From Bacillus_BD sp050389805 (GTDB taxonomy: Bacteria; Bacillota; Bacilli; Bacillales; Cytobacillaceae): a stretch of DNA of 64,000 nucleotides. Made by a program: the position numbers and the translations under genes. Under the pieces are notes generated by a model. It saw only the letters and a program-made list of their open reading frames with translations. It made no database searches and was not told the origin of the DNA. The stretch's first letter is position 1. Every line of letters starts with the position of its first letter. Positions 54,546 to 63,076 of the stretch are shown here, piece by piece. The DNA is taken from positions 124,001-188,000 of the forward strand of contig NZ_CP130945.1 of NCBI RefSeq assembly GCF_050389805.1, in the 5' to 3' direction.

Positions 54546-54629
54546 GGAGGGGTAGCGAAGTGGCTAAACGCGGCGGACTGTAAATCCGCTCCCTTGGGTT
54601 CGGCGGTTCGAATCCGTCCCCCTCCACCA
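54546..54629 (+). tRNA. tRNA-Tyr (GTA)
   Basis: Type II tRNA with a long variable arm (CTCCCTTGGGTTCGG region). Acceptor GGAGGGG/CCCCTCC, anticodon GTA in ACTGTAAAT. CCA encoded. Confidence 0.95.
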
Positions 54630-54696
54630 TTATGAATATAAAACAAAAAATGGGACATGATAATAACTGTCCTTTTTATTTTTAAAAAATAGATAT

Positions 54697-54771
54697 TGGG
54701 CTATAGCCAAGCGGTAAGGCAACGGACTTTGACTCCGTCATTCGTAGGTTCGAATCCTGCTAGCCCAGCCA
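54697..54771 (+). tRNA. tRNA-Gln (TTG)
   Basis: Acceptor TGGGCTA/TAGCCCA; anticodon stem CGGAC with TTG in CTTTGAC. CCA encoded. Confidence 0.95.
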
Positions 54772-54774
54772 TTA

Positions 54775-54798
54775 GAACCATTAGCTCAGTTGGTAGAG
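54775..54798 (+). pseudogene. Truncated tRNA-Lys (5' fragment)
   Basis: GAACCATTAGCTCAGTTGGT plus AGAG repeats the first 24 nt of tRNA-Lys at 54897 with two changes, then stops homology before the anticodon arm. It is followed by two hairpins: AAACGAATC/GATTCGTTT with a CCC/GGG tip (about 54799-54829), and CAAAAGC/GCTTTTG (about 54835-54852). A broken duplicate is the simplest reading. Confidence 0.8.
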
Positions 54799-54896
54799 AA
54801 ACGAATCGTCCCGAAGGGGATTCGTTTTGCGACAAAAGCAAAAGGCTTTTGAAGCACAGGACCACTAGCTAAATTTAGGACAAAAAGTTTTTTTTA

Positions 54897-54969
54897 GAGC
54901 CATTAGCTCAGTCGGTAGAGCATCTGACTTTTAATCAGAGGGTCGCAGGTTCGAATCCTGCATGGCTCA
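54897..54969 (+). tRNA. tRNA-Lys (TTT)
   Basis: Acceptor GAGCCAT/ATGGCTC; anticodon stem CTGAC with TTT in CTTTTAA. CCA not encoded. Last tRNA of the cluster, preceded by its own truncated copy. Confidence 0.95.
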
Positions 54970-54979
54970 TACGGAAAAC

Positions 54980-55025
54980 AAAAATGCACAGGAAATTTTG
55001 ATTACAAAATTTCCTGTGCATTTTT
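54980..55025 (+). terminator. Strong terminator of the rRNA-tRNA operon
   Basis: A 21-bp perfect stem, 54980-55000 with 55005-55025, 4-nt loop ATTA, then a T run. Confidence 0.95.
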
Positions 55026-55029
55026 TATT

Positions 55030-55230
55030 ATGAAGATTAAAATTAGTGCTATTCCCTGCAAAAATACTTCATCAAGGCAATGAAGGCCAAATAAGTAGCT
55101 TTTCTTAGGAAAAAAGGTCTTCATTAGGCTTATGAAGACAAAAAAGAGGTACCATTGCCGAGTTGAATGGTATTCATCAGACCTATGAAGACTAAAACGA
55201 ATAATAGCCAAGGCAAAATGACTTCATATT
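55030..55230. repeat. Tandem array of degenerate 50-53-bp hairpin units
   Basis: The unit CTTCAT-N7-ATGAAG followed by AC/GCnAAAA recurs: right arms at 55030, 55080, 55132 and 55185; left arms at 55067, 55118, 55172 and 55222. Spacer sequences between units are unrelated, and the end units are partial. No gene is present in the 378-bp gap 55026-55403 before arginase; small frames on the minus strand are artefacts of the repeats. Confidence 0.7.
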
Positions 55231-55403
55231 CAAAATAGTAATATCACTACAAAAATCCCCAAGTACCTCCTCCAAAACCACAAAAACAACTGGAGAAATA
55301 ATAATTCTCAATACATCCATAGCCCATTCTACCAAATGTCGTTTTATAATATAATTAGATATTAGAATATATAAAATGTTCAGGCACAAAGGGGAAATGA
55401 ATC

Positions 55404-56300
55404 GTGAAGAAATTATCGATTATTGGGATGCCGATGGATCTTGGACAAATGCGCCGGGGTGTGGATATGGGTCCTAGTGCCATACGATATGCGGGAATCT
55501 ATGAGAAGTTAGAAGGGCTTTTTGATGAGATCAAGGATTGGGGAGATATCTCAATTGGAAGACCGGGAGTGGTCATTGATCCTAATACAAACTTAAAAAA
55601 CTTAAATCTAGTGGTCCAGAAAAATGAAATTTTAGCCACAAAGGTATCAAAGATCGTAGAAGAAGGTTCTTTTCCTTTAATACTAGGAGGCGACCATAGC
55701 ATTGCAATTGGTACATTAGCGGGATTGGCAAAGCATTATCGAAACTTAGGGATAATATGGTTTGATGCACATGGGGATTTAAATACGGTTGAAACTTCAC
55801 CTTCGGGTAATATTCACGGTATGCCACTGGCGGCAAGTCTTGGTTTGGGGCATAAATTTTTAACAAATGTAGGGGGTATTACTCCAAAGGTCGAAGCAGA
55901 GAATACTGTGATAATTGGGGCAAGAGCATTAGATGAAGGGGAGAAAAGACTCATTAAAGAAAAAAAGATTAAAGTCTTCACCATGCATGAAATTGATCGA
56001 TTAGGTATGACAAAGGTGATCGAAGAAACAATTCTTTATTTAAAAACTAAAACGGATGGCGTTCATTTATCGTTTGACTTAGATGGATTAGATCCCAGTG
56101 ATGCCCCAGGTGTCGGTACTCCAGTTAATGGCGGTGTCAGTTATCGTGAAAGTCATTTAGCCATGGAAATGTTAGCTGAGGCCAATCTAATCACGTCGGC
56201 AGAATTTGTTGAAGTGAATCCAATCCTTGATGAAAAAAATAAAACTGCTTTGGCTGCAGTTGCATTAATGGGTTCATTATTTGGGGAAAAACTATTATAA
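55404..56300 (+). CDS. rocF: Arginase
   Basis: Hydrolyses arginine to ornithine and urea with a dimanganese centre. Metal ligands are in GGDHSIAIGT (about 97-106), WFDAHGDLNT (about 120-129) and LSFDLDGLDPSDAPG (about 224-238). 298 aa, standard. GTG start after AAAGGGGAAATGA. In B. subtilis rocF is in the arginine-degradation operon; here it stands alone between the rRNA operon and sigW, as I recall for several other Bacillaceae. Confidence 0.95.
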   Translation: MKKLSIIGMPMDLGQMRRGVDMGPSAIRYAGIYEKLEGLFDEIKDWGDISIGRPGVVIDPNTNLKNLNLVVQKNEILATKVSKIVEEGSFPLILGGDHSIAIGTLAGLAKHYRNLGIIWFDAHGDLNTVETSPSGNIHGMPLAASLGLGHKFLTNVGGITPKVEAENTVIIGARALDEGEKRLIKEKKIKVFTMHEIDRLGMTKVIEETILYLKTKTDGVHLSFDLDGLDPSDAPGVGTPVNGGVSYRESHLAMEMLAEANLITSAEFVEVNPILDEKNKTALAAVALMGSLFGEKLL

Positions 56301-56305
56301 TTATA

Positions 56306-56345
56306 ATGCGGTAACTTATATCGATGGTTACTGCTTATTTTTTGT
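56306..56345 (+). terminator. Terminator of arginase gene
   Basis: GCGGTAAC (56308-56315) pairs with GTTACTGC (56327-56334), then TTATTTTTTG. Confidence 0.7.
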
Positions 56346-56362
56346 ATGAGAATAGATGGTTA

Positions 56363-56391
56363 TGAAACAGGAGAACCGTCCCCATGTTTCA
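56363..56391. repeat. REP-like palindrome
   Basis: TGAAACA (56363-56369) and TGTTTCA (56385-56391) enclose GGAGAACCGTCCCCA. On the minus strand it contains GGGGACGGTTCTCC, a motif I recall as a common extragenic palindrome in Bacillaceae. Confidence 0.55.
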
Positions 56392-56455
56392 CCCATTTTT
56401 TGTGAAAAATGTACATAGAAGGATTAAATTTTATTGATATTTTAATATAAATTTG

Positions 56456-56484
56456 TGAAACCTTTTCGGGGATCGATACGTATA
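56456..56484 (+). promoter_or_regulatory. Autoregulatory SigW promoter
   Basis: TGAAAC (56456-56461) and CGTATA (56479-56484), 17 bp apart, with the CCTTTT following the -35 as in SigW targets. It drives sigW-rsiW. Confidence 0.9.
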
Positions 56485-56515
56485 TCGAGTAGCCGCATGA
56501 AGCGGAGGTTATGAA

Positions 56516-57079
56516 ATGGATGCTCTTATTAAAAAGAGAATAAAGCAAGTGATAAAAGGTGACCAGAATGCGTTCGGAGAAATCGTTGAAATGTATAAAG
56601 ATAAAGTATTTCAAATTTCTTATCGTATCCTTGGGAACCGACATGAAGCCGAGGACATCGCACAAGAGGCTTTTGTTCGTGCGTATGTTAATATAAGAAG
56701 CTATAATAGTGATTATAAATTTTCAACTTGGCTTTTTCGAATTACAACCAACCTTTGTATTGACCGAATCCGAAAAAAGAAACCGGATTATTACTTAGAT
56801 GCAGAGGTGGCAGGTACTGAGGGCTTAACTATGTATTCACAAATTCCTTCAAGTACTCGTTTGCCAGAGGATGATGTTGAAAGTTTAGAATTACAAGATA
56901 CCATTCAAAAAGAAATTATGAAACTTCCAGAGAAATACCGCTCAGTGATTGTACTCAAATACATTGAGGAATTATCTTTAAATGAAATAAGTGAGATTCT
57001 AGAAATGCCGCTTGGGACCGTTAAGACTCGAATACATCGTGGAAGGGAAGCTCTTCGCAAAAGACTCCAACATATGTGA
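56516..57079 (+). CDS. sigW: ECF sigma factor SigW
   Basis: Envelope-stress sigma factor activated by antimicrobial peptides and wall-active stresses. Region 2 YRILGNRHEAEDIAQEAFVR, region 4 SLNEISEILEMPLGTVKTRI. 187 aa, the B. subtilis length. Its promoter matches the SigW consensus, so it autoregulates. It is in operon with its antisigma factor, overlapping none of it (16-bp gap). Confidence 0.97.
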   Translation: MDALIKKRIKQVIKGDQNAFGEIVEMYKDKVFQISYRILGNRHEAEDIAQEAFVRAYVNIRSYNSDYKFSTWLFRITTNLCIDRIRKKKPDYYLDAEVAGTEGLTMYSQIPSSTRLPEDDVESLELQDTIQKEIMKLPEKYRSVIVLKYIEELSLNEISEILEMPLGTVKTRIHRGREALRKRLQHM

Positions 57080-57095
57080 TAAGAAGGTGAAAACA

Positions 57096-57728
57096 ATGAA
57101 ATGCCCAACGAAAATTATAACGTATATGCATGAGTACTTAGATGAGGAGATTTCTCCCCCGCATGAAAAAGAATTGCGTGAGCATCTACATTCCTGTCAG
57201 GATTGCTTTAATCATTTTCATCAATTAAGAAAGACCATTGCTCTTGTACAAAGTACATCACATATAGAGGCACCAACTGGTTTTACAGAGAAATTAATGG
57301 CAAATCTTCCGAGGGAAAAGAAAAAAGTGAGCATTCAGCGATGGTTTATGAATCATCCCCTCTTAACAGCTGCTTCTCTTTTTATCGTATTAATGGCTGG
57401 CAGTTTAACAACAGCTTGGAATGCTGATCAGCAATTTTCCGTATCAAAGCAATCAAACCTCATTGTTCAAAATAACACTGTGATCGTTCCTGAAGGAGAA
57501 GTGGTTGACGGTGACGTCATTGTTCGGAATGGAGACCTACAGATTGAAGGTCATGTTAAGGGAAATGTAACGGTCATAAATGGAGAGCCGTATATGGCGT
57601 CTGCAGGGAAAGTTACAGGAGAGATTAAGGAAATTAATCAAGTGTTTGAATGGGTATGGTTTCATATTCAAAAGACTGGGGAAGATGTATTAAATATTTT
57701 TGAAGACGATCATAAAGCTTTAGAATAA
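57096..57728 (+). CDS. rsiW: Anti-sigma-W factor RsiW
   Basis: Membrane antisigma factor, destroyed by PrsW and RasP on stress. ATG at 57096 after AAGGTGA gives 210 aa. The N-terminal zinc antisigma domain has the H-x3-C-x2-C motif (His30, Cys34, Cys37). One membrane helix HPLLTAASLFIVLMAGSLTT is near 88-107. The frame extends into sigW to 57012 but has no start site there. Its extracytoplasmic part has VVDGDVIVRNGDLQIEGHVK. Confidence 0.94.
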   Translation: MKCPTKIITYMHEYLDEEISPPHEKELREHLHSCQDCFNHFHQLRKTIALVQSTSHIEAPTGFTEKLMANLPREKKKVSIQRWFMNHPLLTAASLFIVLMAGSLTTAWNADQQFSVSKQSNLIVQNNTVIVPEGEVVDGDVIVRNGDLQIEGHVKGNVTVINGEPYMASAGKVTGEIKEINQVFEWVWFHIQKTGEDVLNIFEDDHKALE

Positions 57729-57739
57729 GATAGTCATGA

Positions 57740-57764
57740 TCTCTGCAGGTGCAGAGGTTTTTTT
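57740..57764 (+). terminator. Terminator of sigW-rsiW
   Basis: CTCTGC (57741-57746) pairs with GCAGAG (57751-57756), followed by T residues. Confidence 0.8.
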
Positions 57765-57833
57765 CTTCCTAAGGAATGAATATTAATGAAAGATACAAAA
57801 ATAGGTTTCAACAAGCAGCATATATGGCAATTA

Positions 57834-57842
57834 TGGTATAAT
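57834..57842 (+). promoter_or_regulatory. Extended -10 promoter of cdaA operon
   Basis: TGGTATAAT (TATAAT 57837-57842). No good -35, so it relies on the extended -10. Confidence 0.55.
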
Positions 57843-57936
57843 GGAGTGGTGCCCAATTACTTGAATAAAAGGGAAGTTTGTGTTTCTAAACCAATTATTT
57901 GTACCAACGCTTATTAAACTGGATGGAGGAAGAACA

Positions 57937-58764
57937 ATGAGCTTATCAGATCTCCCATTGATGACTTATTTAGCGAATGCAGTTGACATTCTCCTCGTTT
58001 GGTACGTCATATATAAAATTATTATGATTGTTAGAGGGACGAAGGCGGTTCAACTTTTAAAGGGAATATTTGTAATTTTAATTGTCCGTCTGATCAGTGA
58101 ATTCTTTCATTTCCAGACGTTATTCTGGATTACTGATCAAATACTCATTTGGGGATTCTTGGCGATTATTATTATATTCCAACCTGAATTACGTAGGGCA
58201 CTTGAACAATTAGGAAGAGGAAAGTTCTTTTCAAGAAGTGGATTACGTGAAGAGGAGCTTCAGGAGGAGCTCGTCGAATCAATTATAAAAGCGGTAGACT
58301 ATATGGCCAAAAGAAGAATCGGTGCCCTGATTTCAATTGAACGAGAGACAGGGATGGGAGATTATATTGAAACAGGAATTGATTTGGATTCAAAAGTATC
58401 ATCAGAACTGTTAATTAACATTTTTATCCCAAATACGCCATTGCACGATGGGGCTGTGATCATCCAAAAAGACCGGGTTGCAGCGGCAGCCTGTTACTTA
58501 CCTCTATCAGAGAGTCCATTTATATCGAAAGAACTCGGGACTAGGCACCGTGCAGCGATTGGAATTAGTGAAGTTACGGACAGTTTGACTGTAGTAGTCT
58601 CTGAAGAAACAGGGAGCATATCACTAACGAAAAATGGCAATTTACATAGAGATTTAAGTAAGGATACATTTAGAGAAATGCTATCAAATGAATTAATTGT
58701 ATCTCCTACAGTAAAACAGGCTTCTTCAGCTCGTTGGAATTGGAGGGGAAAAAGACATGGATAA
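57937..58764 (+). CDS. cdaA: Diadenylate cyclase CdaA
   Basis: Makes the essential second messenger c-di-AMP, which controls potassium and osmolyte uptake. Three N-terminal membrane helices (residues 8-85), then the DAC domain with PLHDGAVII (DGA) and ELGTRHRAAIG (RHR). ATG at 57937 after GGAGGAAG gives 275 aa; the frame extends to 57880 without a start site. It overlaps cdaR by 8 bp and is grouped with glmM, which inhibits CdaA in other Firmicutes. Confidence 0.96.
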   Translation: MSLSDLPLMTYLANAVDILLVWYVIYKIIMIVRGTKAVQLLKGIFVILIVRLISEFFHFQTLFWITDQILIWGFLAIIIIFQPELRRALEQLGRGKFFSRSGLREEELQEELVESIIKAVDYMAKRRIGALISIERETGMGDYIETGIDLDSKVSSELLINIFIPNTPLHDGAVIIQKDRVAAAACYLPLSESPFISKELGTRHRAAIGISEVTDSLTVVVSEETGSISLTKNGNLHRDLSKDTFREMLSNELIVSPTVKQASSARWNWRGKRHG

Positions 58765-60055
58765 GTGGCTTGATAAACTCATTGATAATCGTATTTTTAT
58801 GAAATTAGTCGCCTTAGTCCTGGCATTTCTACTATTTGGTTCCGTCTATGATGAAAATATGGGTTCAAATGATGTGAATGTACCAGGGGATTCAGATGCG
58901 GCTATTATCGCTGGGATTCCTGTGAAAAGTTATTATGATACAGAGAATCTCGTTGTTACGGGTGTTCCTGAAACCGTTGAGGTAACATTAGAAGGTCCGA
59001 CACCAAATGTTAGAGCAGCCACAACCCAGAAGGACTTTGAAGTATTTGTCGATTTAACAAAGGCAAAAATAGGTAAGCAACGGGTTCTGTTGCAGGTAAG
59101 AGATTTGTCTCCTAGTATAACAGCGACCATTAATCCTACTTATATTGAAGTCAATGTACAGGAAAAGGTAACGAAGGAATACACGATTGATATTGAATAC
59201 GATCGAAAGAGAGTTGCTGATGGATATGAATTCGGTGAAGCTGTCATTGATCCAAGGAAAGTAACGATCACCGGTGGAAAAGATGTGATGGAAAAAATCA
59301 CGTATGTGAAAGCAATTGTTGAACTTTCTGAGGATACCAATGACATCGTAAATAAAACAGCGCCGATAACGGTCTTGGATAAAGATCTAAACAAGTTAAA
59401 TGTGACACTATCACAAGAATCTGTGAAGGTATCGATACCGATTGAAAAGGTAAGTAAAACAGTCCCAATTGAAATTGTAGAAAAAGGCTCTCCGCCGCAA
59501 GGGGTTGTCATTGATTCCATCACATTAGACAAAAAAGAAGCAACCATCTCAGGCAACCAAGAGGCGCTGGGGAAGGTTGAAAACGTAAGAGTGGAAGTAG
59601 ACCTTAGTAAAATAACAGAAAGCACTGAGATGACTCTTCCTGTTATTATTTCTGAAGGAATTAAGGGAGTATCTCCCGAGCAGGTAGTGGCAACTATACA
59701 AGTTAGTGAAGTTGCGGAGGAAACAAATACAACTGGGGAAGAGGAAGCTGAAAGCGAAACCGAAACAAAGGTATTTACAGGCATCCCTATTCAATTAGAG
59801 GGTTTATCAGATGAGTATACAGCAACTATTCGACAACCTTCAAGTGGAAGAACCAACTTAACTGTGATAGGGACGCATGCTGATCTTGTTAAGATAAAAC
59901 AGGCAGACTTTCAAGTGTTTGTGAATCTAGCGAATTTAACGCCAGGTGACCATGACTTGGAATTAAAGGTTAATGGTCCCGAAGCGGCAAGTTGGGAATT
60001 AGCTGACAAAGAAGTAAGTATTTCCATAGCTGAAAAAGAAGGAACAAGCATTTAA
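58757..60055 (+). CDS. cdaR: CdaA regulator CdaR (YbbR domains)
   Basis: Membrane-anchored extracytoplasmic regulator of CdaA. N-terminal anchor FMKLVALVLAFLLFGSVYDE (about 16-35), then repeated YbbR domains with the pattern TVEVTLEGPTPNVRA, VTITGGKDVMEKI, ATISGNQEALGKVENV and TVIGTHADLVKIK (four copies). A Glu/Thr-rich linker (about 322-337) precedes the last. 432 aa. Ribosome-binding site GGAGGGG within cdaA. Confidence 0.94.
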   Translation: MDKWLDKLIDNRIFMKLVALVLAFLLFGSVYDENMGSNDVNVPGDSDAAIIAGIPVKSYYDTENLVVTGVPETVEVTLEGPTPNVRAATTQKDFEVFVDLTKAKIGKQRVLLQVRDLSPSITATINPTYIEVNVQEKVTKEYTIDIEYDRKRVADGYEFGEAVIDPRKVTITGGKDVMEKITYVKAIVELSEDTNDIVNKTAPITVLDKDLNKLNVTLSQESVKVSIPIEKVSKTVPIEIVEKGSPPQGVVIDSITLDKKEATISGNQEALGKVENVRVEVDLSKITESTEMTLPVIISEGIKGVSPEQVVATIQVSEVAEETNTTGEEEAESETETKVFTGIPIQLEGLSDEYTATIRQPSSGRTNLTVIGTHADLVKIKQADFQVFVNLANLTPGDHDLELKVNGPEAASWELADKEVSISIAEKEGTSI

Positions 60056-60162
60056 TATATCAAATAATAAAAATGAAGAGATGCATGTAAACTGATTGGG
60101 ATCAGAGGTTTGATCTATCAATTATAAGACAGGGAAATCCATGAAGGAGCGATCAATATATA

Positions 60163-61509
60163 ATGGGTAAATATTTTGGAACAGATGGAGTTCGTGGTGT
60201 AGCAAATAGTGAATTAACTCCAGAACTAGCTTTTAAACTAGGTCGTTTTGGCGGGTATGTATTAACAAAAGATCAAGAACGTCCAAAAGTGTTAATTGGT
60301 CGTGACACTCGTGTTTCGGGTCATATGCTAGAAGGAGCACTAGTTGCTGGCTTGCTTTCGATTGGAGCGGAAGTCATGCGTTTAGGCGTAATTTCAACTC
60401 CAGGAGTGGCTTACTTAACAAAGGCAACAGGTGCCCAAGCGGGAGTGATGATTTCAGCATCGCATAATCCAGTTGCAGATAATGGAATTAAATTTTTCGG
60501 TCCAGATGGATTTAAATTATCAGATGACCAGGAATTAGAAATTGAAACGTTGATGGATTTAGAAGAGGATAATCTACCACGCCCAGTAGGTGCTGATCTA
60601 GGACAAGTAAATGATTATTTTGAAGGTAGTCAAAAATATTTGCAGCACCTCAAACAAACGGCTGATGAAGACTTTTCAGGAATTCATGTTGCATTAGATT
60701 GTGCACATGGTGCAACATCATCTCTTGCAACCTATTTGTTCGCAGATCTTGAAGCTGATTTGTCTACAATGGGTGCCTCACCAAATGGACTTAATATAAA
60801 CGATGGAGTTGGATCAACCCATCCAGAAGCCTTAGCGCAGTTTCTAAAGGAAAAGAATGCTGATGTGGGTCTTGCCTTTGATGGAGACGGCGACAGACTC
60901 ATTGCCATTGATGAAAATGGTGAGATTGTTGATGGTGACCAAATCATGTATATTTGTGCCAAGTATATGAGAGAAAACGGACAATTAAAACAAGGAACTG
61001 TTGTATCGACGGTTATGAGTAATCTTGGTTTCTATAAAGCGTTGGAAGCACAAGGTATCCGTAGCATTCCAACTGCAGTAGGTGACCGTTACGTCGTTGA
61101 AGAAATGAGAAAGAATGGCTATAATCTTGGCGGAGAGCAGTCAGGGCATATTATTTTCCTTGATTACAATACAACAGGCGATGGTCTTTTAACAGGTGTT
61201 CAACTCATTAACATTATGAAAGTAACGAAAAAGTCGTTATCAGAACTTGCCAGTGAAATGAAAAAATTCCCACAAAAACTAGTCAATATTCGTGTGAAAG
61301 ATAAGCATCATGTAACTGATAACGAAAAGGTAAGTGCAGTCATTTCAGAAGTGGAAAAGGAAATGAATGGGGATGGTCGAATCTTGGTTCGTCCTTCGGG
61401 AACAGAGCCATTGGTTCGTGTCATGGCAGAAGCCTCAACAGAAGAGCTTTGTGAATCTTACGTAAATCGGATTGCAGATGTTGTAAGAGCAGAAATGGGA
61501 TTAGAATAA
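60163..61509 (+). CDS. glmM: Phosphoglucosamine mutase
   Basis: Converts glucosamine-6-phosphate to glucosamine-1-phosphate for UDP-GlcNAc and cell wall synthesis. The phosphoserine loop is ISASHNPVADNGIKFFG (about 99-115), the metal loop LAFDGDGDRLIA (about 237-248), sugar loop GGEQSGHI and phosphate loop RPSGTEPLVRVM. 448 aa, standard. The ribosome-binding site AAGGAG is 13-14 nt from ATG, longer than usual. No glmS or glmS ribozyme follows within the window. Confidence 0.96.
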   Translation: MGKYFGTDGVRGVANSELTPELAFKLGRFGGYVLTKDQERPKVLIGRDTRVSGHMLEGALVAGLLSIGAEVMRLGVISTPGVAYLTKATGAQAGVMISASHNPVADNGIKFFGPDGFKLSDDQELEIETLMDLEEDNLPRPVGADLGQVNDYFEGSQKYLQHLKQTADEDFSGIHVALDCAHGATSSLATYLFADLEADLSTMGASPNGLNINDGVGSTHPEALAQFLKEKNADVGLAFDGDGDRLIAIDENGEIVDGDQIMYICAKYMRENGQLKQGTVVSTVMSNLGFYKALEAQGIRSIPTAVGDRYVVEEMRKNGYNLGGEQSGHIIFLDYNTTGDGLLTGVQLINIMKVTKKSLSELASEMKKFPQKLVNIRVKDKHHVTDNEKVSAVISEVEKEMNGDGRILVRPSGTEPLVRVMAEASTEELCESYVNRIADVVRAEMGLE

Positions 61510-61525
61510 TAAGATACAAAAGTTA

Positions 61526-61561
61526 AAATGCATAGAGGAAACTTCCTTTATGCATTTTTTT
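61526..61561 (+). terminator. Terminator of cdaA-cdaR-glmM
   Basis: AAAATGCATA plus AGGAA pairs with TTCCT plus TATGCATTTT (one internal mismatch), ending in T residues. Confidence 0.85.
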
Positions 61562-61657
61562 AATAGGAAATTTTAGAATAATCGACCATTTATCTTAAGG
61601 TGAATAGATAGGATATTAGGGGGTACATTTGCGGATATGTAGGGGGATTGATGGCAT

Positions 61658-62491
61658 ATGATTCATATTATATTCGGTGAATCAGCATCAGGTAGCTTAA
61701 AATTTGCCTTAAGGGAAATGGGCCTTGATAGAAAGGATAGAGTCATATCATTTTGGGATATTTTCTCTATTGGTCCAATCAGGCAATTACATGAGGAAGA
61801 GGGCATGCAATCTAGATTTGAGTGGATAAAGAGGAATATGAGTAACGAATATGATAGTGACTATACCGACTATACAAATAAATTTGAAAGAGTGCTCAAA
61901 CAAATAAATGCGATTCCAGAAGGTGAACATGTTACGATTTGGGCTTTTGAAAATGCGCATGAGCAGACAGGATTACAATTTGTTGTTTATCTTTTAAAGG
62001 AAAAAAATGTGGATATCAGCTTGATTAACACGACAATAGAGCATGAGAAGCTTTTTCGGGTTAAAAGTGTTAAATATTCTCTACTTCATACCGGTGAAAT
62101 CCTCCCTGAAAAGCTCAAAATCATCTATGAACAGAGTCAAGGGAAATTGTTCACAGATCATGATCGAGAAGATCTAGAAAAGGATTGGCTTTCTCTTGCA
62201 GATAGTCAAGCAACTTTACGAATTTGGCGCAATGGAACGGTACAGAGTGTTCCTGAAGAATATTATGATGAAGTGATTGTGAAAAGGGCTAAAAAGTTAA
62301 AAGGTAAGCAGAAAACAAACGATTTTATGAAATCTGCGAGATTAATCGGAGAGGTACTTGGTTATTTAGACCAATATGTAGGGGATGCGTTTCTGGAATA
62401 TCGACTTAAATCCTTGATTGGAAAAAAAGTTTTTGAATCAGAAGGCAGCCTTGAAGCAATGCGTTTTTATCGTGTTCGATTGAACCGTTAA
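61658..62491 (+). CDS. DUF1835 domain protein
   Basis: 277 aa, uncharacterised. The N-terminal DUF1835 domain starts IHIIFGESASGSLKFALREM and contains DRVISFWDIFSIGPI and the Trp-rich HVTIWAFENAHEQTG. The C-terminal half resembles the DUF3658-type helical region (SLADSQATLRIWRNG, FLEYRLKSLIGKKVFES). Common in Bacillus, role unknown. ATG at 61658; the nearest ribosome-binding site is AGGGGG about 15 nt upstream, rather far. Confidence 0.8.
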   Translation: MIHIIFGESASGSLKFALREMGLDRKDRVISFWDIFSIGPIRQLHEEEGMQSRFEWIKRNMSNEYDSDYTDYTNKFERVLKQINAIPEGEHVTIWAFENAHEQTGLQFVVYLLKEKNVDISLINTTIEHEKLFRVKSVKYSLLHTGEILPEKLKIIYEQSQGKLFTDHDREDLEKDWLSLADSQATLRIWRNGTVQSVPEEYYDEVIVKRAKKLKGKQKTNDFMKSARLIGEVLGYLDQYVGDAFLEYRLKSLIGKKVFESEGSLEAMRFYRVRLNR

Positions 62492-62573
62492 TCTGTGTCC
62501 AAGTTTTTACTTGACCTATTGTTATTAAATAATGTCAAACTATTATACTATTACTTTTACAGGAGATGGAAAT

Positions 62574-62774
62574 GTGAGTATGAAAACAAAAGTAATCATT
62601 CAATTAATTGCATACTTGATTATATGCCTTTATGGAGGATATCGATTCGTGATGAAGGTACCAGCGACTATTCAATCTTTGATGGTTCCCATACTCCTTA
62701 TGGTTGCTGGGTTTATAGGCTTTATTGGGAATGTGACCAAATTGAAAAAAATACATAATGATTCATCTAAATAA
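62574..62774 (+). CDS. Small two-helix membrane protein
   Basis: 66 aa, not recognised. Two hydrophobic segments: VIIQLIAYLIICLYGGYRFV and LMVPILLMVAGFIGFIGNVT, with a short Lys-rich tail. GTG at 62574, 8 nt after AGGAG, is preferred; ATG at 62580 is also possible. The overlapping frame 62495-62758 has no such pattern and is rejected. Function unknown. Confidence 0.55.
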   Translation: MSMKTKVIIQLIAYLIICLYGGYRFVMKVPATIQSLMVPILLMVAGFIGFIGNVTKLKKIHNDSSK

Positions 62775-62817
62775 GAGTTTAATAAATAGAATCAAAGATA
62801 TGGAAGAACGAACACAG

Positions 62818-62843
62818 GATTATTCGAAGGACTTTGAATAATC
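62818..62843 (+). repeat. Inverted repeat in the 62775-63187 gap
   Basis: GGATTATTC (62818-62826) pairs with GAATAATCC (62835-62843), without a T run. The 413-bp gap also holds the TCGATATT dyads, the dispersed repeat copy B and no gene I can support. Confidence 0.5.
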
Positions 62844-62920
62844 CTATTGCTACAATGTAAAAGTTAGGTAAATGATTGGTTAGATGTATTGAACATGATT
62901 AAAAACTAGTATACGATTAC

Positions 62921-62952
62921 AATATCGAAAATCGATATTGAGTTTCGATATT
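62921..62952 (+). promoter_or_regulatory. Triple AATATCGA/TCGATATT dyad, possible operator
   Basis: AATATCGA (62921-62928), TCGATATT (62932-62939) and a third TCGATATT (62945-62952). The first two form a perfect 8-bp palindrome with a 3-nt centre. Upstream of padR-chrA, so it may be an operator. Confidence 0.4.
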
Positions 62953-63076
62953 TAACTTCCTTCAGCAAATGTCTTTGTATCGAAAGCTTGCGACAGGTAC
63001 AGAACGCTAACGATTATAAGTGACGAGATGAATGCAAGCTTTTATCCATTAAGTGGGGGTTCAACCCCTAAGCTGA

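Noticed and set aside
55030..55230. CRISPR array
   Set aside because: The repeated unit is only about 20 bp, imperfect, with few units and no cas genes; it fits a hairpin repeat better.
55002..55389. Two minus-strand frames before arginase
   Set aside because: They are produced by the tandem repeats and the rrn terminator stem; no start signals.
62495..62758. 87-codon frame overlapping the small membrane protein gene
   Set aside because: The other frame has a ribosome-binding site and a clear two-helix pattern; this one has neither.
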